Below are positions 26,207-35,716 of a DNA stretch of 64,000 nucleotides, one piece after another. Both the position numbers and the translations under genes were made by a program. Numbering within the stretch: the first letter of the stretch is position 1; every line of letters starts with the position of its first letter. The stretch covers positions 120,177 to 184,176 of the forward strand of contig NZ_JAAORB010000004.1 in assembly GCF_011601345.1 (NCBI RefSeq), given 5' to 3'. Source of the DNA: Roseovarius gahaiensis. Lineage in GTDB: Bacteria; Pseudomonadota; Alphaproteobacteria; Rhodobacterales; Rhodobacteraceae. The notes beneath the pieces were generated by a model. The model made no database searches. It was not told the DNA's origin and saw only the letters and a list, made by a program, of their open reading frames with translations.

Positions 26207-28633
26207 TTAGTCGTGCAGCCCAAGTTCATTGGCGGTCTTCCAGATCCGCCAATGATCATGCGGCATGTTGGTATGCGTGTTGCCAAAGGCACGGAATGCA
26301 TCCTGCACAGCGTTGGAGAAACACGGCACACCACCGACATGCGGGCTTTCACCCACGCCCTTGGCACCGATGGGATGATGCGGACTGGGCGTTACGGTGT
26401 AGTCAGTCTCGTAGTTGGGCACCTCCCATGCGGTTGGCAGGAAGAAATCCATCAACGTCCCGGTTTTGACGTTGCCCATGTCGTCATAGGCAATCTCTTG
26501 GCCCAGTGCGACAGCCAGCGCCTCGGTCAGGCCGCCATGGACTTGCCCTTCGATGATCATCGGGTTGATCCGCGTGCCACAGTCATCCAGCGCATAGAAG
26601 CGGCGGATCTCTGTCACGCCTGTATCCACGTCGATATCCATCACGCAGACATAGGCCCCGAACGGGTAGGTCATGTTTGGCGGATCGTAGTAGCTGACCG
26701 CCTCAAGCCCCGGTTCCATGCCCGGAATGGCCTGATTGTAGGCGGCAAAGGCGATTTCCTTCATCGTCTTGAACTTTTCAGGCGCACCTTTGACGACAAA
26801 ACGATCGACATCGAATTCTACGTCATCGTCGTGCACCTCGAGCAAATACGCCGCGATCATCTGTGCCTTGGCGCGGATCTTGCGCCCGGCCATGGCCGTG
26901 GCGGCCCCGGCCACCGGGGTGGAACGCGATCCATAAGTGCCAAGGCCATAAGGGGCGGTGTCGGTATCACCCTCTTCTATGGTGATGCTGTCCGCTGGCA
27001 GACCAACTTCTGAGGCAAGGATTTGCGCGAAGGTCGTCGCATGTCCCTGACCCTGAGAAATCGTGCCAAGCCGCGCAATCGCCGAGCCTGTCGGGTGGAT
27101 ACGGATTTCACAGCTGTCGAACATGCCAAGGCCAAGAATATCGCAGTTCTTAACGGGCCCCGCACCGACGATCTCGGTGAAGAACGACAAACCAATACCC
27201 ATCAGCTTGCGGGTCTTGCCGGCCTTGAAATCCTCAACACGCTGCGCTTGTTCGGCGCGCAACCCGTCATAGTCGACGGTCTTGAGCGCCTTGTCCCAAG
27301 CGGTGTGATAATCACCCGAGTCGTATTCCCAACCCAAAGCCGCAGTGTAGGGGAATTGCTCTTTTTTGATGAAGTTGATCCGACGCAGCTCTGCCGCATC
27401 CATGTTCAACTTGATCGCCAGAACCTCGATCATGCGTTCGATGAAATAGACCGCCTCGGTCACCCGGAAGGAACAGCGATAGGATACGCCCCCCGGTGCC
27501 TTGTTGGTGTAGACGCCGTCCACCTCTAGGAAAGCTGTGGGGATATCATAAGACCCGGTGCAGATATTCATGAACCCGGCCGGGAATTTCGTTGGATCCG
27601 CACAGGCGTCAAAGCCGCCATGATCCGCTGTCACATGACAATGCAGACCAGTGATCTTTCCGTCTTTGGTGGCCGAGATCTTGCCCTTCATCCAGTAGTC
27701 ACGGGCGAAGGCCGTTGTCATCAGGTTGTCCATCCGGTCTTCGATCCACTTGACCGGCTTGCCCGTCACGATAGAGGCCACAACCGAGCAGACATACCCG
27801 GGATACGCCCCAACCTTGTTGCCAAAGCCGCCACCAATATCAGGTGAGATGACGCGAATGTTATGCTCTTCCATCCCGGAAATCAGCGCCACGATTGTGC
27901 GGATCGCGTGCGGCGCCTGAAAGGTGCCCCAAAGCGTCAGCTTGCCGTTGACTTTATCCATCGAGGCCACGCAGCCGCAGGTTTCCAGTGGGCAAGGATG
28001 GGTCCGGTGGTAATACATCTCTTCCTCGGCCACGATCTCGGCGTTCGAGATGACCTCGTCGGTGGTGTCCTTGTCGCCCGCTTCCCATGTGAAGATATGG
28101 TTGGCGTGCTTGCGCGGGCCGTGGGCCCCGTCAGGAATAGAGCCATCCTCGGCCACCAGATCCTCGCGCAATACGACGTCTGATTTCAGGGCCTCGAACG
28201 GGTTCACCAGAACTGGCAATTCCTCGTAGTCGACAACGACCGCTTCCATGCCGTCCGAAGCCGCATAGCGGTCTTCGGCCACGACAAAGGCCACCTCTTG
28301 GCCTTGAAACAGCACCTTGCCATCGGCCAAAACCATCTGCTTGTCACCGGCCAGTGTCGGCATCCAATGCAGGCCAAGCGGTTCCAGATCAGCGGCTGTC
28401 AGCACGGCCAGAACGCCGGGCACTTCCAGAGCGGCAGATGTGTCAATATTCTTGATTCTGGCGTGCGCATGAGGAGAGCGGACGAAATCGCCAAAGAGCA
28501 TGCCATCCAGTTTGACATCATCAACGTAGTTGCCCTTGCCCTGGGTAAATCGGGCGTCCTCGACCCGCTTGCGCGAGCAGCCCATGCCTTTGAGGTTATC
28601 GACGCGTTCGTCGCGAGTGACTTCGTCTTTCAT
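26207..28633 (-). CDS. coxL: Form I aerobic CO dehydrogenase large (molybdenum) subunit
   Basis: An 808-residue molybdenum hydroxylase catalytic subunit, CO + H2O to CO2 + 2e- + 2H+, acting at the cytoplasmic face of the membrane. The start at ATG 28633 overlaps the coxS stop as ATGA. The active-site loop reads SYRCSFR with Cys387 as the copper-binding cysteine. YRCSFR is diagnostic of form I (true CO oxidation) as opposed to AYRGAGR of form II, although the usual first Ala is Ser here. The C-terminal [13 protein letters not shown] segment carries the conserved catalytic Glu. Confidence 0.93.
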   Translation of the reverse strand: MKDEVTRDERVDNLKGMGCSRKRVEDARFTQGKGNYVDDVKLDGMLFGDFVRSPHAHARIKNIDTSAALEVPGVLAVLTAADLEPLGLHWMPTLAGDKQMVLADGKVLFQGQEVAFVVAEDRYAASDGMEAVVVDYEELPVLVNPFEALKSDVVLREDLVAEDGSIPDGAHGPRKHANHIFTWEAGDKDTTDEVISNAEIVAEEEMYYHRTHPCPLETCGCVASMDKVNGKLTLWGTFQAPHAIRTIVALISGMEEHNIRVISPDIGGGFGNKVGAYPGYVCSVVASIVTGKPVKWIEDRMDNLMTTAFARDYWMKGKISATKDGKITGLHCHVTADHGGFDACADPTKFPAGFMNICTGSYDIPTAFLEVDGVYTNKAPGGVSYRCSFRVTEAVYFIERMIEVLAIKLNMDAAELRRINFIKKEQFPYTAALGWEYDSGDYHTAWDKALKTVDYDGLRAEQAQRVEDFKAGKTRKLMGIGLSFFTEIVGAGPVKNCDILGLGMFDSCEIRIHPTGSAIARLGTISQGQGHATTFAQILASEVGLPADSITIEEGDTDTAPYGLGTYGSRSTPVAGAATAMAGRKIRAKAQMIAAYLLEVHDDDVEFDVDRFVVKGAPEKFKTMKEIAFAAYNQAIPGMEPGLEAVSYYDPPNMTYPFGAYVCVMDIDVDTGVTEIRRFYALDDCGTRINPMIIEGQVHGGLTEALAVALGQEIAYDDMGNVKTGTLMDFFLPTAWEVPNYETDYTVTPSPHHPIGAKGVGESPHVGGVPCFSNAVQDAFRAFGNTHTNMPHDHWRIWKTANELGLHD

Positions 28634-29124
28634 TCCGCCGCCTCCTTGGCTGCATTCATCTCCGCCGCAGCGTGCTGAATGGCTTTGATGATGTTTTGGT
28701 AGCCCGTGCAGCGGCAAATATTGCCAGCCATGCCAAACCGGATTTCTTCCTCGGTCGGGTTGGGGTTCTCTTCCAAAAGCTTGGTTGCGCGGGTGATCAT
28801 TCCCGGTGTGCAGTAGCCACACTGCAGCCCGTGATGCTCTTTGAACGCATTTTGCAACGGGTGCAGGTCGTCAGGGCCACCGATCCCTTCGATCGTCGTG
28901 ATGTCGGCGCCATCGGCCTGCACTGCGAACATCGTACAGGCTTTCACAGATTTTCCGTCAATCGTGACGCTGCAAGCACCGCAATGGGACGTTTCGCAGC
29001 CGATATGCGGCCCGGTGATATTCAGCCGCTCGCGCAGCGTGTAGATCAACAATTCGCGTGGCTCGGCAAGGAACTCTTCGACTTTGCCGTTCACAGTAAA
29101 TTTAATGTGCATCTTGTTGGACAT
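28630..29124 (-). CDS. coxS: CO dehydrogenase small (iron-sulfur) subunit
   Basis: A 164-residue two-[2Fe-2S] protein. The N-terminal plant-type cluster has [11 protein letters not shown] and [10 protein letters not shown]. The C-terminal alpha-helical cluster has [10 protein letters not shown] and [11 protein letters not shown]. It relays electrons from the Mo-Cu site in CoxL to FAD in CoxM. GGGAGG precedes the ATG at 29124. Length and motifs match the family fully. Confidence 0.95.
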   Translation of the reverse strand: MSNKMHIKFTVNGKVEEFLAEPRELLIYTLRERLNITGPHIGCETSHCGACSVTIDGKSVKACTMFAVQADGADITTIEGIGGPDDLHPLQNAFKEHHGLQCGYCTPGMITRATKLLEENPNPTEEEIRFGMAGNICRCTGYQNIIKAIQHAAAEMNAAKEAAE

Positions 29125-29136
29125 ATTATTCCTCCC

Positions 29137-29991
29137 TTACGCCCGCGACCAAGCGCGTTCGATGGCGCGTCGCAAAATGACGCCGGCCACATGGTTTTTA
29201 AAAGCGACAGGGCCCCGGTTGTCTTCGTTGGGGTCAATGTCGCCCAGCATGGCCTGCATCGCTGCCTTGATCGCAGCGTCATCCACGGCCGTCCCGACAA
29301 GCGCGGCTTCTGCGTCTGGCGAATGGATCGGAATATCGCTGAGGTTGGTCATCGCGATTGAGGCGCTTGTGCAAACCCCGTTCTCTTTCACGATTTGCAC
29401 AGCAGCGGCCGCCGTAGCGTAATCCCCGATCTTGCGCTTTTGCTTTTCGTAAGCGTGACCGCCCTTGGGACGCGGAATGGTCACGCTGGTCAAGACTTCG
29501 TCATCTTCCCGCGCGGTCATATACGCTGCTTCGTAAAATTCCCGTGCAAGGATGTCGCGCGCGCCATCCGGCCCAATCACGGACATCGTCGCATCAAGAC
29601 ACTGCATCAGGCCCGGCATGTCATTGCCCGGATCGCCATTGGCAACATTCCCGCCCACGGTGCCCATGTAGCGCACCTGAGGATCGGCAATTTGCAAAGC
29701 CGTCTCGCGCAGGATGGGTGCAGCGTCTGCCAGCCCTTCGTGGCTGATCAGGTCCATTTGGGTCACCATGGCCCCGATCTTGATCGTGTCGGCACCAATT
29801 TCGATCTCTGACAGCCCGTCGATATCCTGAAGATCGATCAGATGCGGCACATCGGCCATGCGCAGTTTCATCATGGGGATGAGGCTGTGGCCTCCGGCCA
29901 TGACGCGAGCGTCATCCCCGTGTTCTTCGAGCAAGGACAGCACGGATGCCATGTCCTTGGGGCGATAATATTCAAACGCCGCTGGAATCAT
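29137..29991 (-). CDS. coxM: CO dehydrogenase medium (FAD-binding) subunit
   Basis: A 284-residue flavoprotein subunit. FAD-binding motifs AGGHSLIPMMKLR (about residues 32-44) and TVGGNVANGDPGNDMPG (about 110-126) are clear. The start is ATG 29991 with GAGGAGAAAGCCG in front; an upstream in-frame start at 30051 would add 20 residues without a ribosome binding site. It is the first gene of the cox structural operon. About 80 bp further upstream lie direct repeats that look like a regulator site. Confidence 0.93.
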   Translation of the reverse strand: MIPAAFEYYRPKDMASVLSLLEEHGDDARVMAGGHSLIPMMKLRMADVPHLIDLQDIDGLSEIEIGADTIKIGAMVTQMDLISHEGLADAAPILRETALQIADPQVRYMGTVGGNVANGDPGNDMPGLMQCLDATMSVIGPDGARDILAREFYEAAYMTAREDDEVLTSVTIPRPKGGHAYEKQKRKIGDYATAAAAVQIVKENGVCTSASIAMTNLSDIPIHSPDAEAALVGTAVDDAAIKAAMQAMLGDIDPNEDNRGPVAFKNHVAGVILRRAIERAWSRA

Positions 29992-30069
29992 CGGCTTTCT
30001 CCTCCCTAAAGCGAATGTTCTGGCTAGGTAGAAGATTGCGGGCGTCGCCATGCGGACGCATTAAAATTT

Positions 30070-30125
30070 CAATGAAACGTTGGGGTTTTGCACGAAATGC
30101 GCCGCTATTGGCACGAAATGCGCCG
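30070..30125 (-). promoter_or_regulatory. Direct repeats, candidate CoxC (LytTR) operator of the cox operon
   Basis: Read on the cox strand, CGGCGCATTTCGTGC occurs twice exactly (30125-30111 and 30104-30090), with a period of 21 bp. A weaker third copy, GTTTCATTG (30078-30070), follows at about 20 bp. Direct repeats two helical turns apart are the usual layout of LytTR-domain binding sites. CO-responsive LytTR regulators such as RcoM are reported to use repeated TTnnnG elements; both exact copies contain TTCGTG. The site starts right behind the coxC stop codon and precedes coxM. Confidence 0.6.
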
Positions 30126-30126
30126 T

Positions 30127-31257
30127 CTATGGCGCCAGCGCATCCTGTGTCGTCTTAAGCTTGGTTCGGCTTACCAGCGCAGGTGGTATATCATCGCCTT
30201 CAAACACGCAGCGGCCCTTATCCTTGACGCGTTCAAACCGGGCCACCCGGCCCGGATTGACCAGATAGCTGCGGTGCGTTTGCAAAAAACCTGCGGGCAA
30301 AAGGCATTTGGCAGCTTCGCTGAACGACCAAGTGCAAAACAACGGCTCTTGCGCCGTGTAGACCTGCGTATAATGCGCGTCCGCGCGCACAAACAGAATG
30401 TCCTTTGCACTCAGATAGACTTTGCTGCCATCACGCTCGCACAGAACATGCGTGTCCTCCGGGGTTTGTTCGGTCGGTGCGGGTTCGGTCGGTGCGGGTT
30501 CAGCTGCATCTTTTGCTGCAGCAGGTTGGCGCTTGGGGCCGTCGCCGGGCAGCAGATAGGTGACACTGACCCAAAGACAGGCCCCAAAGATTACAAAACT
30601 GAAAAAGATGACTCCAAGCGCAAGGATCTCATTGCTCATCAGCGGTCCGAATTCTCCGGTATCCGGCATCGCAACAAAACGGGTTCCCGCCATCGCCAAG
30701 AAATGAACAGCAATGACGGCGACGGCAAAACACAGCGTCCCCAAAAGAATATTACGGTTTGTCCGATGGCCATATGCGACCCAAAACGCCATGATGCACA
30801 GGCCAATGGCAACGACAGAGGAGATCACCAGCCCCGGCCAAGTATAGACGGCCCGACACAGCTGAAGCCCGGCCATTCCAATATAATGCATCGCAAGAAC
30901 ACCGCCCCCGACAATCGCACCGGCGCTGGTGATGACCAACGGCGTGCGCTCGGCAAAATGCAAAAGCATCAAGGCGGCCCCGACAATCAGAATGGCGGTC
31001 AAGGCCGAGATAAGCGTCACGGCAGCGTCGTAGTAAAACAGAACGGGCATTTGCAGCCCGAGCATGGCGATAAAGTGCATCGCCCAAATCCCGCCCCCTA
31101 GGGCCACGGCCGCCAAGGCGACAGACAGCTTTTTTGCCATCACTGCGCGTTGCTGCAGCCCACGGGTCAGCGACAAGCCGGTAAAACCGGCTGCCAACGC
31201 CACGATTCCGGCCATGCTTGTCAGAAAAGCGCTGTGCGATGTCTGCAGGTACTCCAT
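30127..31257 (-). CDS. coxC: CoxC-type MHYT sensor with LytTR DNA-binding domain
   Basis: A 376-residue membrane-bound regulator. The N-terminal part (about residues 5-230) has seven hydrophobic helices with three MHYT repeats: AMHFIAM, AMHYIGM and AVHFLAM, thought to bind a metal such as Cu and sense CO, O2 or NO. After a Pro/Ala/Glu-rich linker, residues about 275-370 form a LytTR domain (VYLSAKDILFVRADAHYTQVYT, FLQTHRSYLVNPGRVARFE). This is the architecture of Oligotropha CoxC and CoxH. The start is ATG 31257, without a clear ribosome binding site. It lies upstream of coxM on the same strand and probably controls it. Confidence 0.88.
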   Translation of the reverse strand: MEYLQTSHSAFLTSMAGIVALAAGFTGLSLTRGLQQRAVMAKKLSVALAAVALGGGIWAMHFIAMLGLQMPVLFYYDAAVTLISALTAILIVGAALMLLHFAERTPLVITSAGAIVGGGVLAMHYIGMAGLQLCRAVYTWPGLVISSVVAIGLCIMAFWVAYGHRTNRNILLGTLCFAVAVIAVHFLAMAGTRFVAMPDTGEFGPLMSNEILALGVIFFSFVIFGACLWVSVTYLLPGDGPKRQPAAAKDAAEPAPTEPAPTEQTPEDTHVLCERDGSKVYLSAKDILFVRADAHYTQVYTAQEPLFCTWSFSEAAKCLLPAGFLQTHRSYLVNPGRVARFERVKDKGRCVFEGDDIPPALVSRTKLKTTQDALAP

Positions 31258-31447
31258 AGTATACAGGATGATCAATGTTTGTGCACATTGCAATTCCCAA
31301 GTGACGGTCGCACCATCTTGGTGAGCGCGCTGTGAGCAGCCCCTTCCCCGGCTTCCTTGGCGCGGGCGGTTCACCGGAAGCTGACCGGGAGGCGGCACAT
31401 ATACCCAACCGCCATTCGGCGCCGTCTGCTTGACCGGCAAATCACAC

Positions 31448-32146
31448 TCAACTTGCCAGTTTTTCCTGCCCCGCGAAGGGGCTGAGGCCCAGCCAGGTCT
31501 GCATGGAACGGATCAGGCCCGAAGAGCCCACCAACAGCAGCGCCTCGCGGTCGACAGCATCAGAGACCGACCGCAGGCCCATCCAGATTTCGGTCATCGT
31601 GCGCAGATCCACGGTCGCGTAAAGATCAACGTCAAAGCCGGGGTCGATGTGGCACAGGTCAACCGTGCGGTCCGGCTCGACGATCAGCCACCAGTTGCGC
31701 TGAGCCTCGGGCAGTTCGGGATAGATGAACGCGATCACCACGCGGCGGTCCGGCACCGGGTCGGTGTCGAGATTGCGGCGCATGTCCCACATCAAAAGCT
31801 CGGGGTCGAGGTTTTCCAGCGACGGCTCGGTCTCAACCCATTTCTGGCCCCACATGCCGATGGCCTCGATCACTGGCTGAATGTCGCACCCGGCTTGGGT
31901 CAGCCGGTAGGCTTCGATCTCGGGCGCCTCAGGCAGCCGTTCGCGCATCACCACACCCGCCGTCTCCAACTCGCGCAAGCGCTTTGACAGCAGCGCCGGC
32001 GACATGCGCGGCACGCCTCGGCGCAACTCGTTAAAGCGGGTCGATCCGGCCACCAGTTCGCGCAACAAAACAACCGTCCAGCGGGTGCACAAAACCTCTG
32101 CCGCCATCGCGACGGGGCAGAATTGTTTGTAGCTCGCATTGGTCAT
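31448..32146 (-). CDS. HxlR-type regulator with SCP2-like C-terminal domain
   Basis: A 232-residue regulator. The N-terminal HxlR winged helix (about residues 8-100) shows the typical YKQFCPVAMAAEVLCTRWTVVLLREL with Cys10, the redox-sensing position of many HxlR proteins, and RMSPALLSKRLRELE. The C-terminal part (about 120-225) resembles the SCP2 sterol-carrier-like domain found in one HxlR subgroup. GGAGG precedes ATG 32146. It is divergent from the tautomerase, truncated haemoglobin and cupin genes and probably regulates them. Confidence 0.82.
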   Translation of the reverse strand: MTNASYKQFCPVAMAAEVLCTRWTVVLLRELVAGSTRFNELRRGVPRMSPALLSKRLRELETAGVVMRERLPEAPEIEAYRLTQAGCDIQPVIEAIGMWGQKWVETEPSLENLDPELLMWDMRRNLDTDPVPDRRVVIAFIYPELPEAQRNWWLIVEPDRTVDLCHIDPGFDVDLYATVDLRTMTEIWMGLRSVSDAVDREALLLVGSSGLIRSMQTWLGLSPFAGQEKLAS

Positions 32147-32332
32147 GGAGAGCCTCCTTTCCTGTCGTGCCCACCGCCTGACATATCGCCCCCGCATCTG
32201 ACCAGTTCAGGCCCTGTACCGGGGCGGATTCAGTTCGTGAACTAGCCTGACAGCAGACATGGATGCCATTCTACGCACAGGCCGGAGCGGTCCGGCACAC
32301 GCCAAACCACTTGAAACCAAGGGAGAAAGAAA

Positions 32333-32554
32333 ATGCCTCTTGTCGATATCGAACTGATCGAAGGGGTCTTCGACGATGACTAGAAACAGCGGATGATCCG
32401 GGACGTGACCGAAGCAATGGTCGGCATCGAGGGCGAGGCCCTGCGCGGCGTGACATGGGTTCGGGTGCAGGAAATCCCCAGCGGCGCGTGGGCCATCGGT
32501 GGTAAACCAATGACGGCCCATGCCGTCAGGGCCGCGCAGTCCGAACCCACCTGA
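32333..32554 (+). pseudogene. 4-oxalocrotonate tautomerase-like gene with in-frame TAG
   Basis: The reading frame encodes a 4-OT family tautomerase: MPLVDIELIEGVF at the N-terminus with the catalytic Pro (exposed after Met removal), then IRDVTEAMV, EALRGVTWVRVQEIPSG and WAIGGKP. Codon 17 is TAG (32381-32383), after which the frame is intact to TGA at 32552. Homologs usually have Gln or Glu at this place (EQKQ), so a CAG to TAG change is likely. A GGGAG ribosome binding site still precedes the ATG. First gene of the operon divergent from the HxlR regulator. Confidence 0.7.
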
Positions 32555-32587
32555 GCAAACCCACCGACAGACCAGAAAGGAGCAGCC

Positions 32588-32989
32588 ATGCCCCATTCCC
32601 TCGCCCAAGACCTTTGGACCGTGACGCTCTACGAACGCCTTGGCGGCGCCGCGGGCATCCGCCGGATCGTCGATGGGGCCGTCGCGGCTCATATGGACAA
32701 CCCCTTGATTGGCCACCGGTTTCAGCCCTACGCCGACCGCCCCGAGCGGGTCGAGGAGATCAAGCAGCACACATGCGACTTCTTCGCCGTCGGCAGTGGC
32801 GGGCCGGGCACCTACACCGGTCGCAGCATGACCGAGGCGCATCGCGGCATGAAGATCGACGATGCGAAATACGACGGCGCCGCCGACGATATCCTGAAGA
32901 CGATGAAGGCCCTGAACTACGACGCGGACACCCGCGCCGAGGTCGGGGCGATCCTTGACACCCTGAAACCCGAAATCACCCACGTATAA
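32588..32989 (+). CDS. Group 1 truncated haemoglobin
   Basis: A 133-residue 2-on-2 globin (TrHbN type). LYERLGGAAGIRRIVDGAV is the N-terminal helix pair, FFAVGSGGPGTYTGRSM the characteristic Gly-containing E/F region, and the His in TEAHRGMKI is the likely proximal haem ligand. Such proteins bind O2 and NO and often detoxify NO. It follows the broken tautomerase by 33 bp and precedes a cupin, in an operon facing an HxlR regulator with a conserved Cys. This suggests a redox or nitrosative stress response. Confidence 0.88.
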   Translation: MPHSLAQDLWTVTLYERLGGAAGIRRIVDGAVAAHMDNPLIGHRFQPYADRPERVEEIKQHTCDFFAVGSGGPGTYTGRSMTEAHRGMKIDDAKYDGAADDILKTMKALNYDADTRAEVGAILDTLKPEITHV

Positions 32990-33033
32990 GCGGACCAGCC
33001 CCAATGGCCGGCCCGCGGAAAGGCAGGCACAAC

Positions 33034-33399
33034 ATGACGCCCCAAATCGAAACCCGTCGCTTCGAATACCCCGACGACCGGCTTGACATGAAGGCGCAGG
33101 GCGGCATCGACATCGTCAAGACAGCGCAAGGTTCGACCGGCATGCACGCGGTGTTCGAGCCCGGCTGGACCTGGGAGGCGGACGAGAAACCGCTTCTTGG
33201 GTCTCCCGATACCTGCCCGATGCATCACACCGGCTATTGCCTCTCGGGCAGGCTGGTGGTGCGAATGGTCGAGAGCGGGCAGGAAACGCCGATCACCAAG
33301 GGCGATTTCTTCGAGATCCCGCCGGGCCATGACGCTTGGGTCGATGGCGATGAGAGGGTCGAACTGATCCTGTTCGAAGCGCCGGGGGGCCATGCCTGA
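33034..33399 (+). CDS. Cupin-domain protein
   Basis: A 121-residue small cupin. Residues about 55-115 show the double-stranded beta-helix motifs: HHTGYCLSGRLVVRM, TKGDFFEIPPGHDAWVDGDE. His residues in MHHTGY and PPGHDAW could bind a metal. The start is ATG 33034 after AAAGGCAGG; an in-frame ATG at 33004 would add ten residues. Last intact gene of the tautomerase-haemoglobin operon. Immediately downstream begins an IS3-type remnant. Specific function unknown. Confidence 0.8.
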   Translation: MTPQIETRRFEYPDDRLDMKAQGGIDIVKTAQGSTGMHAVFEPGWTWEADEKPLLGSPDTCPMHHTGYCLSGRLVVRMVESGQETPITKGDFFEIPPGHDAWVDGDERVELILFEAPGGHA

Positions 33400-33715
33400 A
33401 CCGTCTAGTGAAACGCCGACCTTGAAGGCGTTCAGATAGACGTATTCATATTTCAGCGAGCGCCAGAGCCGCGCGCTCATGCGATTGTCGATCCAGCGAC
33501 CACGCCCAACCATCCGAGATATTAACCTTGGCGTCACGCAGCACATCGGTCAAAACTGTGCTGGTAAATTGCGCGACCGGATCGCCAAGTCACGTTTCAT
33601 GCGGTTTGAGACGGCCCAGCCGATCACGCGGCGGGAGTGCATCTCAAGGAGCGAGCCGTTGTCCGCCATTGATGGGACGGAACAATTCCGTGACAGATCC
33701 ACCCCGCGCCTATGA
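33400..33715 (-). mobile_element. Decayed IS3-family transposase (OrfB) remnant
   Basis: On the minus strand two pieces of a DDE integrase-type transposase can be read. HSRRVIGWAVSNRMKRDLAIRS lies upstream in one frame. In another frame, GRGRWIDNRMSARLWRSLKYEYVYLNAF matches the conserved C-terminal region of IS3/IS407-type OrfB. Frame changes and missing sequence between them show decay. No complete ORF or inverted repeats remain. The remnant separates the cupin operon from the ugp operon. Confidence 0.7.
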
Positions 33716-33751
33716 TGGACGGAGAGGCCCTGCGGCTTCGCGGGTGATACT

Positions 33752-33783
33752 AAAAAGCCTCATTATTTCGCGCCAATGAGGCT
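33752..33783 (-). terminator. Rho-independent terminator of the ugpBAEC operon
   Basis: On the minus strand AGCCTCATT, loop of ten bases, and AATGAGGCT form a 9-bp stem followed by TTTTT. It lies about 46 bp beyond the ugpC stop. A second perfect hairpin, GGGCCTGACG (33791-33800) and CGTCAGGCCC (33810-33819), lies between it and ugpC, so the two may act in tandem. Confidence 0.75.
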
Positions 33784-33829
33784 GAACGGTGGGCCTGACG
33801 CCCGGTGGACGTCAGGCCCATTTTGGGGC

Positions 33830-34864
33830 TTAGGCGGCAGATATTCGGCGGCCGCTCGGATCGAAGAAGCGCAGATCAGAGGGGGCCAAGGTCAGGGTGA
33901 TCTCGCTCCCGGCCTCGAAGACGTGGTCTTGCCCGCCGCGCATGATCATCTTGTCTGGCCCAAGTGCCAGGTGCACGAGCGTTTCCGCACCAAGCGGCTC
34001 GACCAGCGTAACATGCGCCTTCACCCCTGTGTCTCCGACCTTCAGAAATTCCGGCCTGACTCCGACAAAGCCAAGATCTGCAGGAGCATCCGGCGCCAGT
34101 GAAAGAAGTTCCCGGGCTGCTTGGCCAGACGCCTGCAGAACGTTCATGGGCGGGGCGCCGATGAACTCGGCTACAAAAGTGCTAGCAGGGTTCGTATAGA
34201 GATCCATCGGTGTGCCGATCTGTTCGATCTTGCCGCTTGACATAATGACAATGCGATCGGCAAGGCTCATCGCCTCTATCTGGTCGTGGGTCACGTAAAC
34301 GAAGGTGGCACCAAGACGCTTGTGCAGATCCTTCAACTCGGCCCGTAACTGGGTGCGCAGCTTGGCGTCGAGGTTCGACAGCGGTTCGTCGAACAGGAAA
34401 ACTGAGGGCTCGCGCACGATGGCGCGCCCCATTGCCACCCGCTGGCGCTGGCCCCCGGACAGGGCGCGGGGTTTTCGATCAAGATAAGGCTCCAGTTGCA
34501 GAAACCGTGCGGCCTCGGCGATCCGCGTGTCGATTTCTGCCTTCGGCATGCCCTGATTGCGTAGGCCGTAGGACATGTTCCCGCGCACCGTCATGTGCGG
34601 GTAGAGCGCGTAGTTCTGGAACACCATGGCGATGTCACGGTCGCCGGGTTCGACCGCATTGACCACCCGGCCGCCGATCTGCAAGTCTCCTTCGGTGATC
34701 TCTTCGAGACCGGCGATCATGCGCAGTATCGTGGACTTGCCGCAGCCAGATGGGCCAACCAGCACGATAAACTCTGCGTCCGCGATCTCGAACGTGGCGT
34801 CGGCCACGGCAGACACGCCGCCCGCATAGGTTTTGCCCACACCGTTCAATTTCAAGTCTGCCAT
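33830..34864 (-). CDS. ugpC: sn-Glycerol-3-phosphate ABC transporter ATPase
   Basis: A 344-residue MalK/UgpC-type ATPase. Walker [10 protein letters not shown] (about residues 37-45), Q-loop [13 protein letters not shown], signature LSGGQRQR, Walker [18 protein letters not shown]-loop [13 protein letters not shown]. The C-terminal TOBE-type regulatory domain starts near residue 235. It energises the UgpAE permeases encoded just upstream. Last gene of the operon, followed by a terminator. Confidence 0.9.
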   Translation of the reverse strand: MADLKLNGVGKTYAGGVSAVADATFEIADAEFIVLVGPSGCGKSTILRMIAGLEEITEGDLQIGGRVVNAVEPGDRDIAMVFQNYALYPHMTVRGNMSYGLRNQGMPKAEIDTRIAEAARFLQLEPYLDRKPRALSGGQRQRVAMGRAIVREPSVFLFDEPLSNLDAKLRTQLRAELKDLHKRLGATFVYVTHDQIEAMSLADRIVIMSSGKIEQIGTPMDLYTNPASTFVAEFIGAPPMNVLQASGQAARELLSLAPDAPADLGFVGVRPEFLKVGDTGVKAHVTLVEPLGAETLVHLALGPDKMIMRGGQDHVFEAGSEITLTLAPSDLRFFDPSGRRISAA

Positions 34865-34867
34865 GGT

Positions 34868-35716
34868 TTATTTCTCACTTTCCACAAGGCCCTTCACGAA
34901 AAGCCGCTGCATTGCCAGCACCACGAGAACAGGCGGGATCATGGCCAGAATCGCCGTGCCCATGGTGTAGTGCCAGATCGGGATGCCTTCACCCACGTTA
35001 ACCATCCGCTGGATGCCCATCACGATAGTGTAAAGGTCTTGATCCGTTGTAATGAGGAGCGGCCAGAGATACTGGTTCCAACCGTAAATGAACAGTATGA
35101 TGAACAGCGCCGCGATATTGGTGCGCGACAGCGGCAGCAATATATCCCAAAAGAACCGGATCGGACCGGCCCGATCCATGCGGGCGGCCTCCACCAGTTC
35201 GTCCGGTATGGTCAAAAAGAACTGCCGGAACAGGAACGTCGCTGTGGCGGAGGCGATCAGAGGAATGATCAGACCGAAATAGCTGTTCAGCATGCCAAGG
35301 CTGGCGATCACGTCGTAAGTGGGCAGAATGCGGACTTCTACCGGCAGCATCAGGGTGATGAAGATCAGCCAGAAAAACAGCATCCGCAGCGGGAAGCGAA
35401 AATACACGATGGCAAAGGCTGACAGCAGCGAGATCGCGATCTTGCCGAGTGTGATGCCAAGCGCCATGATCAGCGAATTGAACATCATGGTGGCCAGCGG
35501 CACGCCACCTGCAGCCGGAACGCCCGCGGTCAGCAACTGGGTGTAATTCTCGACCGCCTGAGTGCCGAACCAAAGCGGGATGGGCGAGCGTGCCAGCGCC
35601 TCGCCCGGATGGGTGGACGCAACCAGCGCGACCCAGACAGGAAAGCACAAGAACACGATGCCAAGGATGAGCACGACATGGGTTGTCACGGTGGCGAGGG
35701 GGCGGTTTTCGACCAT
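34868..35716 (-). CDS. ugpE: sn-Glycerol-3-phosphate ABC transporter permease UgpE
   Basis: A 282-residue inner-membrane permease with six predicted helices. The EAA loop is near the [25 protein letters not shown] segment, which docks the ATPase. It shares one base with the end of ugpA and precedes ugpC by 3 bp. Assignment follows from the UgpB-like binding protein in the same operon. Confidence 0.88.
   Translation of the reverse strand: MVENRPLATVTTHVVLILGIVFLCFPVWVALVASTHPGEALARSPIPLWFGTQAVENYTQLLTAGVPAAGGVPLATMMFNSLIMALGITLGKIAISLLSAFAIVYFRFPLRMLFFWLIFITLMLPVEVRILPTYDVIASLGMLNSYFGLIIPLIASATATFLFRQFFLTIPDELVEAARMDRAGPIRFFWDILLPLSRTNIAALFIILFIYGWNQYLWPLLITTDQDLYTIVMGIQRMVNVGEGIPIWHYTMGTAILAMIPPVLVVLAMQRLFVKGLVESEK

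Noticed and set aside
30088..31101. 337-codon plus-strand frame opposite coxC
   Set aside because: coxC has clear MHYT and LytTR domains; the antisense frame has none.
32207..33004. 265-codon minus-strand frame across the tautomerase and globin genes
   Set aside because: Shadow of the globin coding strand. No recognisable domain, and it conflicts with conserved genes.
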